This document shows, in pieces, positions 9,537-17,527 of a stretch of DNA of 54,149 bases; positions within the stretch are counted from its first letter, which is position 1, and each line of letters starts with the position of its first letter. The position numbers and the translations under genes were made by a program. Source of the DNA: an uncultured Eubacterium sp. (lineage in GTDB: Bacteria > Bacillota > Clostridia > Peptostreptococcales > Anaerovoracaceae); NCBI GenBank assembly GCA_937900695.1, contig CALCFD010000019.1:1-54149 (forward strand), written 5' to 3'. The notes under the pieces were generated by a model. The model was not told the DNA's origin and ran no database searches. It worked only from the letters and a program-made list of their open reading frames with translations.

Positions 9537-9594
9537 AATTTCACTTCCCTTTACATATTATTTATTTAAATTTTATATAAGGGGTATTATAGCA

Positions 9595-10383
9595 CTATAA
9601 ATCCTTAAAAGCAAAGCTATGATTCATAGGACCACTACCTTTTCCTAAATCAAGCATATCTGATAAAGCAGAGGAAATATATTCCTTAGCAAATTTAACA
9701 GCATCTTTCATTTCCATGTCTTTAGCTAAGTTAGCAGCAATGGCGCTAGATAAAGTACATCCAGTACCGTGAGTATTAGGATTATCTATACGTTTTCCAT
9801 TAAACCAAAAGATTTCTTCATCTTTATACAAAAGATCATTAGCATCATTTAGATTATGACCACCCTTTAAAAGAACTGCACATTTAAATTTCTCTCCTAT
9901 TCTTTTAGCAGCTTTTATCATATCATTGGAAGATTTAATATCCATATCACTTAAAACTTCTGCTTCTGGTATATTAGGAGTAATTACATCTGCCATAGGT
10001 ATAAGCTGTGATTTTAAAGTTTCAACAGCTTCATCGCTAATTAACTTTGCACCGCTAGTTGCAACCATTACAGTATCAACAACAATATTTTTAGCATTAT
10101 ATTCCTTAAGCTTTTTTACAATTGTTTCAATTAACTCTTTTTGTGAAACCATACCTATTTTAATTGCATCTGGATAAATATCTGTAAATATTGCATCAAG
10201 TTGTTTTTCTAAAAAGTCAGGTGTAACATCCATAATACCTGTAACTCCAATTGTATTTTGAGCAGTCAAAGCAGTTATAGCACTCATAGCATAAACTCCA
10301 TTAGCAGACATAGTTTTAATATCTGCTTGGATTCCAGCACCACCGCTACAATCGCTTCCCGCTATAGTTAAAGCCGTTTTCAT
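9595..10383 (-). CDS. thiD: hydroxymethylpyrimidine/phosphomethylpyrimidine kinase
   Basis: A 262-residue ribokinase-like enzyme that phosphorylates HMP to HMP-P and HMP-PP for thiamine synthesis. AGSDCSGGAGIQADIK (residues 8-23) is the ThiD substrate-binding motif and THGTGCTLSSAIA holds the anion hole and catalytic aspartate-equivalent region. GGAGG precedes the ATG. It is the last gene of the riboswitch-controlled thiM-thiE-HAD-thiD operon. Together with ThiM and ThiE this is a salvage set; the de novo genes thiC and thiG are not in the window. Confidence 0.96.
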   Translation of the reverse strand: MKTALTIAGSDCSGGAGIQADIKTMSANGVYAMSAITALTAQNTIGVTGIMDVTPDFLEKQLDAIFTDIYPDAIKIGMVSQKELIETIVKKLKEYNAKNIVVDTVMVATSGAKLISDEAVETLKSQLIPMADVITPNIPEAEVLSDMDIKSSNDMIKAAKRIGEKFKCAVLLKGGHNLNDANDLLYKDEEIFWFNGKRIDNPNTHGTGCTLSSAIAANLAKDMEMKDAVKFAKEYISSALSDMLDLGKGSGPMNHSFAFKDL

Positions 10384-10395
10384 AGGTAACCTCCA

Positions 10396-11037
10396 TTAAT
10401 CAAAAGTAATTATCTCGTCTGAAATACTCTTTAGTTCTTCCCAATCATGTTTTGATGTTTCATCATATACTCCAACTACTTTAAGCCCCATTTTTTTAGA
10501 AGTCTTAGCAGAGTATAAACCATCTTCAAACACCCAAGTTTCCTCAGGTTTAGTTTTCATAAAATCCATAGCTGCAATGAAAATATCTGGTTCATTTTTA
10601 CTATGACCAATTTCACTGCAAGTATATATTTCATCAAAATATTTTAATAAATCTAATCTTTTTAAAGCTGGTAAAAAAGCATGCCTATCTGTTGATGTTG
10701 CAACCGTCATCTTTATTCCTGCCTCATTCATTTCTTTTATAAGCTCTACCATTCCTGGTTTAGGCATAACCTCACTTAAATAAAAATTTTCCACTTGAGC
10801 ATTTATGCCTTTAATAATATCAGAAATATCCATTTCTAAGTTAAATTGCTCATTTAGATATTCTGCGGCTTCTTTTATAGTCTTAGTGAAAAGAATCTTG
10901 CCTAAATTTTTATCTGCATCTATGCCCTTTTCTTTTAGAAATCTCACTCCTGCTTGATCCCAAATTTTCATACTATCTAAAACTGTTCCATCGATATCAA
11001 AGATAGCACCCTTAATGCCTTTTAGCATAAGATTCAT
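10396..11037 (-). CDS. HAD-superfamily phosphatase within the thiamine operon
   Basis: A 213-residue haloacid dehalogenase-like hydrolase, subfamily I with a helical cap. Motif I is DIDGTVLDS (Asp nucleophile near residue 14), motif II is VATSTD, motif III/IV covers the lysine region and VFEDGLYSAKTSKKMG. The start ATG directly abuts the thiE stop (TAA-ATG), so the two are translationally coupled; a second ATG four codons in is an alternative start. Its place between thiE and thiD suggests a thiamine-related phosphatase, for example the missing thiamine monophosphate phosphatase for salvage. That role is inferred from context only; beta-phosphoglucomutase-like activity remains possible. Confidence 0.85.
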   Translation of the reverse strand: MNLMLKGIKGAIFDIDGTVLDSMKIWDQAGVRFLKEKGIDADKNLGKILFTKTIKEAAEYLNEQFNLEMDISDIIKGINAQVENFYLSEVMPKPGMVELIKEMNEAGIKMTVATSTDRHAFLPALKRLDLLKYFDEIYTCSEIGHSKNEPDIFIAAMDFMKTKPEETWVFEDGLYSAKTSKKMGLKVVGVYDETSKHDWEELKSISDEIITFD

Positions 11038-11685
11038 TTATTTCACCATCGCTTTCATTTTTTTACAAAGCTCTTTTGTAGCCTCTGTTATGTCATCTGC
11101 AGCAAATACAGCACTAATAACTGCTATTCCAACAATCCCACTATCTTTAAGCTCTATCATGTTTTCTTTAGTTATACCACCGATTGCAACTACAGGAATT
11201 GTTACAGCTTCACATATAGCCTTAAGAGTTTCAAAATCTACTTCTGTAGCATCACTCTTAGTACCTGTTTTAAAAACAGCTCCAACGCCAAGATAGTCAG
11301 CTCCACATTTTTCAGCTCTCAATGCCTGTTCAACAGTTTGAGCAGAAACACCTAATATCCTGTTAGGGCCAATAAGTTCCCTTACATCGCCCGCCTGCAT
11401 ATCTCTTTGCCCAACATGAACACCATCTGCATCCATTTCAACTGCAATTTTAACATTGTCATTTATTAATAATGGTACATTATATTTTTCACATAATTTT
11501 TTTATTTCTACAGCTTCTTCGAAAAAACTTTTATCATCAAGTTCCTTTTCTCTTAGCTGTATCATAGTTGCTCCGCCCTTTAAAGCCTCTTCACACTGTT
11601 CATAAACAGTTCTTCCATTTAACCATGATCTATCTGTAATAGCATAAAGTAATAATTCCTCTGGTGCACAATTATATAATCTCAT
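11038..11685 (-). CDS. thiE: thiamine-phosphate synthase
   Basis: A 215-residue TIM-barrel enzyme that joins HMP-PP and the thiazole phosphate into thiamine monophosphate. LYAITDR, GATMIQLREK, DADGVHVGQRDM and DYLGVGAVFKTGTK are the ThiE landmarks in order. The start overlaps the end of thiM by 14 bp and the AGAGGGCG ribosome site lies inside thiM, as expected for tight coupling. Confidence 0.96.
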   Translation of the reverse strand: MRLYNCAPEELLLYAITDRSWLNGRTVYEQCEEALKGGATMIQLREKELDDKSFFEEAVEIKKLCEKYNVPLLINDNVKIAVEMDADGVHVGQRDMQAGDVRELIGPNRILGVSAQTVEQALRAEKCGADYLGVGAVFKTGTKSDATEVDFETLKAICEAVTIPVVAIGGITKENMIELKDSGIVGIAVISAVFAADDITEATKELCKKMKAMVK

Positions 11686-12493
11686 ATTTCGCCCTCTTTT
11701 CTAATGTTTCTCCATCCATATTATATATAGCATCTATTATTCTATTTCTATATGTAGCATTGCCTTCATTTGGTAATAAGTTTTCATATCCAATTTCCCC
11801 TGCAACACCCATCATCATAACTGCTGTCGCAGCTGCCTCAAGTTTTACCTTAGGATTAGCCACAATAAAAGCTGTTACAAGAGAACTTAACTGACAACCT
11901 GTACCTGTTATCTTCCCCATCTCGGCTCTACCATTTCTTATTATAAACGCTTTATTTTTATCTGCAACTATATCTATTTTACCCGTTACAGCTATGATAG
12001 CATCTGTTTTCTTAGAAAGCTTTTTTATTGAATCTACAGCCTCATACAGATTTTCGTCTGATATGGCATCAGCTACATCAGCATCTACACCTTTAGTATT
12101 TCCATATCCATTAGCTATAGTTTTTATTTCAGAAATATTCCCACGAATGGCTGTTAACTTTACTTCATTCATAATTTTAAGTGCACTTTTAGTTCTAAGA
12201 TTACTTGCTCCTGCACCTACTGGATCTAAAAGCACTGGATGGGACAACTCATTTGATTTTTTCCCTGCTAAAATCATTGCTGGAATAGTACTTTGATTTA
12301 ATGTTCCAATATTGATATTAAGTCCACCGCAAAGAGTAGTAATATCTTCAACATCACCTATATCATCTGCCATAATAGGACTACCTCCACATGCCAAAAG
12401 CACATTTGCAACATCATTTACAGTTACATAATTAGTGATATTATGAACCAATGGCGTCTTATCTCTAACATTTTGAACAATTTCTTTTATCAT
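11672..12493 (-). CDS. thiM: hydroxyethylthiazole kinase
   Basis: A 273-residue ribokinase-fold enzyme that phosphorylates 4-methyl-5-(2-hydroxyethyl)thiazole for thiamine salvage. PLVHNITNYVTVNDVANVLL near the N-terminus and GKITGTGCQLSS near residue 200 (catalytic Cys in the ThiM type) are diagnostic. GGTGGAGGAT precedes the ATG. First gene behind the TPP riboswitch. Confidence 0.96.
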   Translation of the reverse strand: MIKEIVQNVRDKTPLVHNITNYVTVNDVANVLLACGGSPIMADDIGDVEDITTLCGGLNINIGTLNQSTIPAMILAGKKSNELSHPVLLDPVGAGASNLRTKSALKIMNEVKLTAIRGNISEIKTIANGYGNTKGVDADVADAISDENLYEAVDSIKKLSKKTDAIIAVTGKIDIVADKNKAFIIRNGRAEMGKITGTGCQLSSLVTAFIVANPKVKLEAAATAVMMMGVAGEIGYENLLPNEGNATYRNRIIDAIYNMDGETLEKRAKYEII

Positions 12494-12512
12494 TTAATCC
12501 TCCACCATATTT

Positions 12513-12540
12513 AACAAAAAAACAAAGCCTGTAGGCTTCG
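12513..12540 (-). terminator. riboswitch-controlled terminator before thiM
   Basis: Minus-strand AAGCCT/AGGCTT hairpin (12525-12538) followed by eight T lies between the TPP aptamer and the thiM start. It is the expected expression platform: TPP binding should let this hairpin form and stop transcription. Confidence 0.75.
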
Positions 12541-12565
12541 TCTAAAAATTTATTATAATTTAAAG

Positions 12566-12650
12566 CAAGTATTCCTACGTTGGTATTACCCAAATCAGGT
12601 TGCGGGTCTAGGCAAATCCTACTCTCAGCAAAAGCTCCCCGAACTTGACT
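12566..12650 (-). promoter_or_regulatory. TPP (THI-box) riboswitch
   Basis: The minus strand reads GGGGAGC, then GCTGAGAG, ACCC, AACCTGATTTGGGTAATACC and AACGTAGGAA in this order. These are the conserved P2/J2-3/P4/P5 elements of the thiamine pyrophosphate aptamer. It lies upstream of thiM with a terminator between, so it controls the four-gene salvage operon by transcription attenuation. Confidence 0.96.
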
Positions 12651-12693
12651 AATATTTCTTTTACTTATTTACATTATATTATAAATAAAATAA

Positions 12694-12717
12694 AAAGACC
12701 ATCAAAAGATGGTCTTT
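12694..12717 (-). terminator. intrinsic terminator of the ABC transporter pair
   Basis: A perfect 10-bp stem AAAGACCATC/GATGGTCTTT (12694-12703 with 12708-12717), AAAA loop, then a T-rich tail on the minus strand. It lies just past the 12733 stop. Confidence 0.85.
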
Positions 12718-12732
12718 AAAAAATATTTATAT

Positions 12733-15144
12733 TTATATATCTGTTCTAGCTAATATTTCTGCTGGAGTTTTTCTAACTGTTTTCCATACAGGCAATAGTC
12801 CAAATAGTAGATTTACTCCGAAAATAACAATAGCACCTAACAATACAACAAATAAGTTAAACATATACTGATCTTGCAGCATACTTATCTGTGTCAACTT
12901 ATACAAAATATATGACATAAATAAAAATCCTGGCATGCTACCAATTAAAGTAATAGCCGATATTTCTCCTACAAACATCTTATATATATCACTTTTTTTC
13001 ATACCTATTGCACGATAAACTCCTATTTCCTTTATACGAGATAAAAATGATGCTCTCATCATCAAATATATTTCTATTATAGATATAATAAATATAATTC
13101 CTGCCATAACCATCATAGCTACCATTTGAGATCTTATGTCTTGTTGATATTTTTCTTTACTAATATCATATGAATTTCCAGCATTTAAATTACTATTATA
13201 AAAATACTCTAACACTTTATCTTTATCACGTGCATATGCTATAGCACCTTCATTATTTTGTATATTTTTATACTTCAGCATTTTACTATTTACTATATAA
13301 GCATCTGTACTATTTTCATCATCAAAATAGCCACTAACCTTAAGAAATTTACCGTTGATTTTCTCATCAAGTAAGGTGCCTATTGGCATTTCATATTTCT
13401 TTTTTGTACTTACCATTACTTCATAATCTTTAGGGGCTTTGCCACCTTTTATTTTGATATTCTTCTTTACATTATTATAATCTACAAATGAAGCCTTTTC
13501 TTCCTCATCAGGATTTATGCTATTGGCTATAACATCATTAAAGTATGTTTTGTCCATATATATAGTTGGGCTCTTACTATCTAATATTCCAACTATTTTA
13601 AAGTTTCCAAGTAATCCTATTTCAACATCTTCACCTATAAGATCTTTCTTGTTTTTATACCCAGCCTGCATCAATGTCGCATCTTGTCCAGAAAAATTCT
13701 CTGTCAAAGCTGAATTATCTATTACAATTTCTCTTTTATTTTTAGGTAATCTACCTTCTAAAATCCACTCCTTTTTCACATTTTTTATATCAGATAAAGA
13801 TCCACGTATAACTTCTTGGCCGACACTAGTTTGATAATAATTATCCATTTTAAGTTTTATCCCTACTATACTATCACCTGGAAGCATATAATTTACTTTT
13901 GAATTTTTCTCATGCTTTAAAAAATCTTTTATTGAAATATCTTTATTTTCAACTTTTATATAATCTCTATTGATTTTAACAAACTGTGTTTCATCAAGAG
14001 TCATCACACCAAGTACATTACTTATAGCATAAAGCATAAACATAGATGATAATAAAAATCCAACCATTAAAATTTTCTTCATACGAGGATAATTCATAAC
14101 CTTTTGAAATCCATTTTTAATCATTTCTCTTAAGTTCATAGTTGATGAATATTTAATTTTATCAGTATGTTTTAAGATTTCACTATCAAACTCATATTTT
14201 TCCTGTTCTTCTTTTGTCATTTCCTTATAATGACCATCTACAATTTCTATGCTGCTATTTTTATCAACAACCTCTATACGTTTTTTATAATCTTTAGTTC
14301 TTATATAAATATTGCCATTCCTTATAACAATGTCCAAGTCGATTTTTTCATCATCGCTTCTATACAAATTTATATCTGTATTTAAAGCAACACAATTATC
14401 ATTTTTGTCCATATCTCCTAGATATATTCGATTATCCATCATATAATCAAGACTCTTTTCCTGATCATTAGCTTCATCTGAAACCACTTTTCCATCTAAA
14501 ATCCTTATAATACGTGTTGCATAAAAATTTGCCAATTTTTCTTCATGAGTTACTAATATTACTAATTTATCCTTAGATATAGCTTTAATAATGTTCATAA
14601 CTTCCAAAGTATTTTTGCTATCTAAGTTTCCAGTAGGTTCATCTGCAATAATAATTGGTGGATTTTTCACTATAGCTCTAGCTATACCTACTCTTTGTCT
14701 CTCTCCTCCAGACAACATGTTGGCATATCTTTTTCGATATCTCCACATGCCTACCTTCTCTAAAACGTATTTGACTTTTTTTTCGATTTCTGATTTATCT
14801 TTTATACCTAACATTTTAAGCACTAAAGCCACATTATCAAATACGGTCATATCTTCTACAAGATTATAATTTTGAAAAATATATCCTACATATTCGTTAC
14901 GAATGGCATCTTTTTTACTGCAACTTGTCTTTGTTATGCAATGATTATTTATAAATATGTCGCCATCGTTTACTTTATCTAAACCACCTATAGCATTTAG
15001 CAAGGTTGTTTTACCACATCCACTTGGTCCTAAAAGTGCAACCAATCCATTTTTATCAAAGTCAAGCGAAGTGTTGTCTATAACATGAATTTGATTTTTT
15101 TTACCTTTAAAAAAGTATTTATTTACATTTGATATTCTAAGCAT
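12733..15144 (-). CDS. fused ABC transporter ATPase and FtsX-type permease (second of pair)
   Basis: An 803-residue single-chain ABC protein. Residues 1-225 are a LolD/MacB-like ATPase: Walker A GPSGCGKTTLLN (about 39-50), signature LSGGERQRVGIARAI, Walker B IIIADEPTG. A linker with acidic and lysine-rich stretches follows, then a membrane segment near residue 358, a long extracellular domain (about 380-660) and three C-terminal membrane segments with FtsX features (RIKEIGVYRAIGMKKSDI). MacB-type proteins work as mechanotransmitters, not classical transporters, in lipoprotein trafficking or peptide resistance and export. It begins 2 bp after its partner's stop, so the two probably form a heterodimer. 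Substrate unknown. Confidence 0.87.
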   Translation of the reverse strand: MLRISNVNKYFFKGKKNQIHVIDNTSLDFDKNGLVALLGPSGCGKTTLLNAIGGLDKVNDGDIFINNHCITKTSCSKKDAIRNEYVGYIFQNYNLVEDMTVFDNVALVLKMLGIKDKSEIEKKVKYVLEKVGMWRYRKRYANMLSGGERQRVGIARAIVKNPPIIIADEPTGNLDSKNTLEVMNIIKAISKDKLVILVTHEEKLANFYATRIIRILDGKVVSDEANDQEKSLDYMMDNRIYLGDMDKNDNCVALNTDINLYRSDDEKIDLDIVIRNGNIYIRTKDYKKRIEVVDKNSSIEIVDGHYKEMTKEEQEKYEFDSEILKHTDKIKYSSTMNLREMIKNGFQKVMNYPRMKKILMVGFLLSSMFMLYAISNVLGVMTLDETQFVKINRDYIKVENKDISIKDFLKHEKNSKVNYMLPGDSIVGIKLKMDNYYQTSVGQEVIRGSLSDIKNVKKEWILEGRLPKNKREIVIDNSALTENFSGQDATLMQAGYKNKKDLIGEDVEIGLLGNFKIVGILDSKSPTIYMDKTYFNDVIANSINPDEEEKASFVDYNNVKKNIKIKGGKAPKDYEVMVSTKKKYEMPIGTLLDEKINGKFLKVSGYFDDENSTDAYIVNSKMLKYKNIQNNEGAIAYARDKDKVLEYFYNSNLNAGNSYDISKEKYQQDIRSQMVAMMVMAGIIFIISIIEIYLMMRASFLSRIKEIGVYRAIGMKKSDIYKMFVGEISAITLIGSMPGFLFMSYILYKLTQISMLQDQYMFNLFVVLLGAIVIFGVNLLFGLLPVWKTVRKTPAEILARTDI

Positions 15145-15146
15145 GA

Positions 15147-17387
15147 TTACACCTCTTCTCTAAATGTTCCCATAGCAGATTTTTTAAATAGATTTCTTGT
15201 AAATCTTCTAGAAATTAGATATACCATCGCCATAATAACCAAATACAGTCCAAATATTTCTAATGGAGTAAATAGATTAACAAGAGTAATTAAAAACTCG
15301 ACTTTAATAATACCTGTTTTAGCTATTGAAAATACTATCATTAATATTAAAAACGCAATATTAGCATCAATAAGCAATTCTATATCTAAAAGACGCTTAG
15401 CATTTTTATCGTTCATTCCTAGAATTCTTAAAATAATATAATATCCACTTCTACTTCTAAGAATTAGTCTAATAACAAAATATGATATAAAAAACATAGT
15501 TATAATCATAAACATAACTAAAGGCACTTTAATAATTTTGAACATTAATTCATCCAACTGATATACCTGTTTAGCATCTTTAAGTGGTAATGGATTCATA
15601 CCTATTTTTTTAAGCTGTTTTGTAACATCTTCTATATCTGATATATCTTTTGTTAATACTGAACATTGATATTCTTTATTAGACACAAGCTTTGCCATAT
15701 CTTCAGGATTCATGAATATATTATTTGTATTATCTTCATAATTTTCTATCCCCGTCAGTTTTTTAATATTATTTTTAGTTACTATTTTATCAATTTCAAT
15801 ATCGATCTTATTTTTTTGATAAATATTTTTAAGGTTTATTTCAATGTTTTGATTAATACCATTTCCATCTTTATAAAAGCTATTTATATTTTCTGAAGCG
15901 TAAATTTTTCCTTTAGGCACCTTGCTGTTTATCTGTAGCTTCATTTCACCTTTATTAATATCTATAATTTGATTATTAGCTTTTATTTTGACATCGGAAA
16001 AATCTTTTATAGTATTCATTTTGATATTATTTATAATATCTTCATTTAAATATGCCTTTGCTACCCAAGTTGATAAATTATCATTTACAATTATCCCACT
16101 TATTTTTAAGTTTGATAATTCAGGATCAACATACTCTTCTTCACCAGTATAATCTGAAAGATTTACCTTTTTACCTATATGTTCATTTATGCGAGCCTTG
16201 CTATTAAAATAATAATTATGACTATTAACTTCGATCACTATTTCTTTCTTTTTAGTAGGTTTCTGACCATATTCAACTTTTTTATGCAAGTCTTTAATGC
16301 TTGAAATACTTGTATCTGAACCTATCATATTTCCCTCAAGCCATAATGTTTTATCAATAATTAAATCATTATTATTTACTGATTTAACACCATCTATGTT
16401 TTTTATTTTATTATAGTCTGCTTTAGTAAATGGTTTTTTATCCCTTTTATTTGTTACTATTCTAGTATCCATAGAATTCGTAAAGTATACATTATGTCCA
16501 TTATTTTTCATTTCTACTTCATTTTTCTTCAGTGCACCATATTCTCCAGATACTGAAAAAATCAAGAATAAAAATACTATCATAAGCAAAATAAATTTGG
16601 AGGCTATATTAAAAACATTTCTTGTACCTAGCCTTAAAAGATTTGCCTTTTTTATCTCTCCATTATTCTTAGATTCTTTTTTAAACTCAAACTTTGAAGA
16701 TTTAAAGTTATTTGACAAAGTCTCATCTTCTGTAATACGTCCATCGTTCATCTTAATTCTTCTAGTCGCGTATTTTTCAAATTGTTCATAGTTATGTGTT
16801 ACAACTATGATAAGCTTATCTTTTGCAATCTCACTTAAAATCTCTATAACCGATTTGGCAGATTTACTATCTAAATTACCTGTTGGTTCATCTGCTACGA
16901 TTATTTCTGTTTCTTTTGCTAATGCTCTAGCTATTGCAACTCTCTGCTTTTGTCCACCTGAAAGCTTTGAAACTTTTGTTTTTTCAAATTCTTCTAATTT
17001 TACTCTACTAATAATATCTTTTACTTTAGGCTCAGCTTCTTGCCTAGAGTAACCGTTAATTAATAATACTAGTTCTATATTTTGATACACTGTATAACTA
17101 TTTACTAAATTAAAATTTTGAAAAATATTACCTATATATTTATTTCTATACTGCTCAAAATCTCTTTCTGTATAATGACTGGTTTCCTTGCCATCAATAT
17201 ACATTTCACCTTCTTCATAAGTATCAAGTCCTGAAATAACATTTAGCAAAGTTGATTTACCACTACCTGATTCTCCTGTAATTACAACAAATTCACCTTT
17301 ATCCAACTGAAGATTTACTTTAGTAAATCCACTTGTTATGATTCCCTTGTTGTAGTAAAACTTAGAGACATTGCTTAATTTAATCAT
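15147..17387 (-). CDS. fused ABC transporter ATPase and FtsX-type permease (first of pair)
   Basis: A 746-residue protein built like its downstream neighbour. The N-terminal ATPase has Walker A GESGSGKSTLLNVISGL (about 38-54), signature LSGGQKQRVAIARAL and Walker B IIVADEPTG. A membrane segment lies near residue 265, then an extracellular domain rich in Asn and Lys, and three C-terminal segments. The likely heterodimer with the next gene resembles Firmicute transporter pairs linked to antimicrobial peptides or cell-envelope stress. AGGAGGTAT precedes the ATG. The promoter carries a strong palindrome, so a repressor is expected, but no adjacent regulator or histidine kinase is present. Confidence 0.87.
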   Translation of the reverse strand: MIKLSNVSKFYYNKGIITSGFTKVNLQLDKGEFVVITGESGSGKSTLLNVISGLDTYEEGEMYIDGKETSHYTERDFEQYRNKYIGNIFQNFNLVNSYTVYQNIELVLLINGYSRQEAEPKVKDIISRVKLEEFEKTKVSKLSGGQKQRVAIARALAKETEIIVADEPTGNLDSKSAKSVIEILSEIAKDKLIIVVTHNYEQFEKYATRRIKMNDGRITEDETLSNNFKSSKFEFKKESKNNGEIKKANLLRLGTRNVFNIASKFILLMIVFLFLIFSVSGEYGALKKNEVEMKNNGHNVYFTNSMDTRIVTNKRDKKPFTKADYNKIKNIDGVKSVNNNDLIIDKTLWLEGNMIGSDTSISSIKDLHKKVEYGQKPTKKKEIVIEVNSHNYYFNSKARINEHIGKKVNLSDYTGEEEYVDPELSNLKISGIIVNDNLSTWVAKAYLNEDIINNIKMNTIKDFSDVKIKANNQIIDINKGEMKLQINSKVPKGKIYASENINSFYKDGNGINQNIEINLKNIYQKNKIDIEIDKIVTKNNIKKLTGIENYEDNTNNIFMNPEDMAKLVSNKEYQCSVLTKDISDIEDVTKQLKKIGMNPLPLKDAKQVYQLDELMFKIIKVPLVMFMIITMFFISYFVIRLILRSRSGYYIILRILGMNDKNAKRLLDIELLIDANIAFLILMIVFSIAKTGIIKVEFLITLVNLFTPLEIFGLYLVIMAMVYLISRRFTRNLFKKSAMGTFREEV

Positions 17388-17426
17388 AATATACCTCCTT
17401 AGTTCACCTTGCCTTTCTTTGTACTT

Positions 17427-17456
17427 AGTGTACTATCATTATTAATACACTGTCAA
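17427..17456 (-). promoter_or_regulatory. promoter and palindromic operator of the ABC pair
   Basis: On the minus strand a consensus -35 TTGACA (17451-17456) is 18 nt from a -10 TACACT (17427-17432). The same DNA holds the inverted repeat AGTGTA (17427-17432) and TACACT (17446-17451), 13 nt apart, filling the promoter. The layout resembles operators of YtrA-type GntR repressors that control ABC operons. The matching regulator is not in the window. Confidence 0.65.
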
Positions 17457-17481
17457 CAGTTTTTTTGAACAATAAATAAAA

Positions 17482-17521
17482 AATAGGACTATTATTGCTA
17501 ATCTACAATAATAATCCTATT
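17482..17521 (-). terminator. intrinsic terminator of the pot operon
   Basis: A 16-bp stem (17482-17497 with 17506-17521, one mismatch or wobble) followed by T-rich DNA on the minus strand, directly behind potCD. Confidence 0.8.
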
Positions 17522-17527
17522 TATAAA

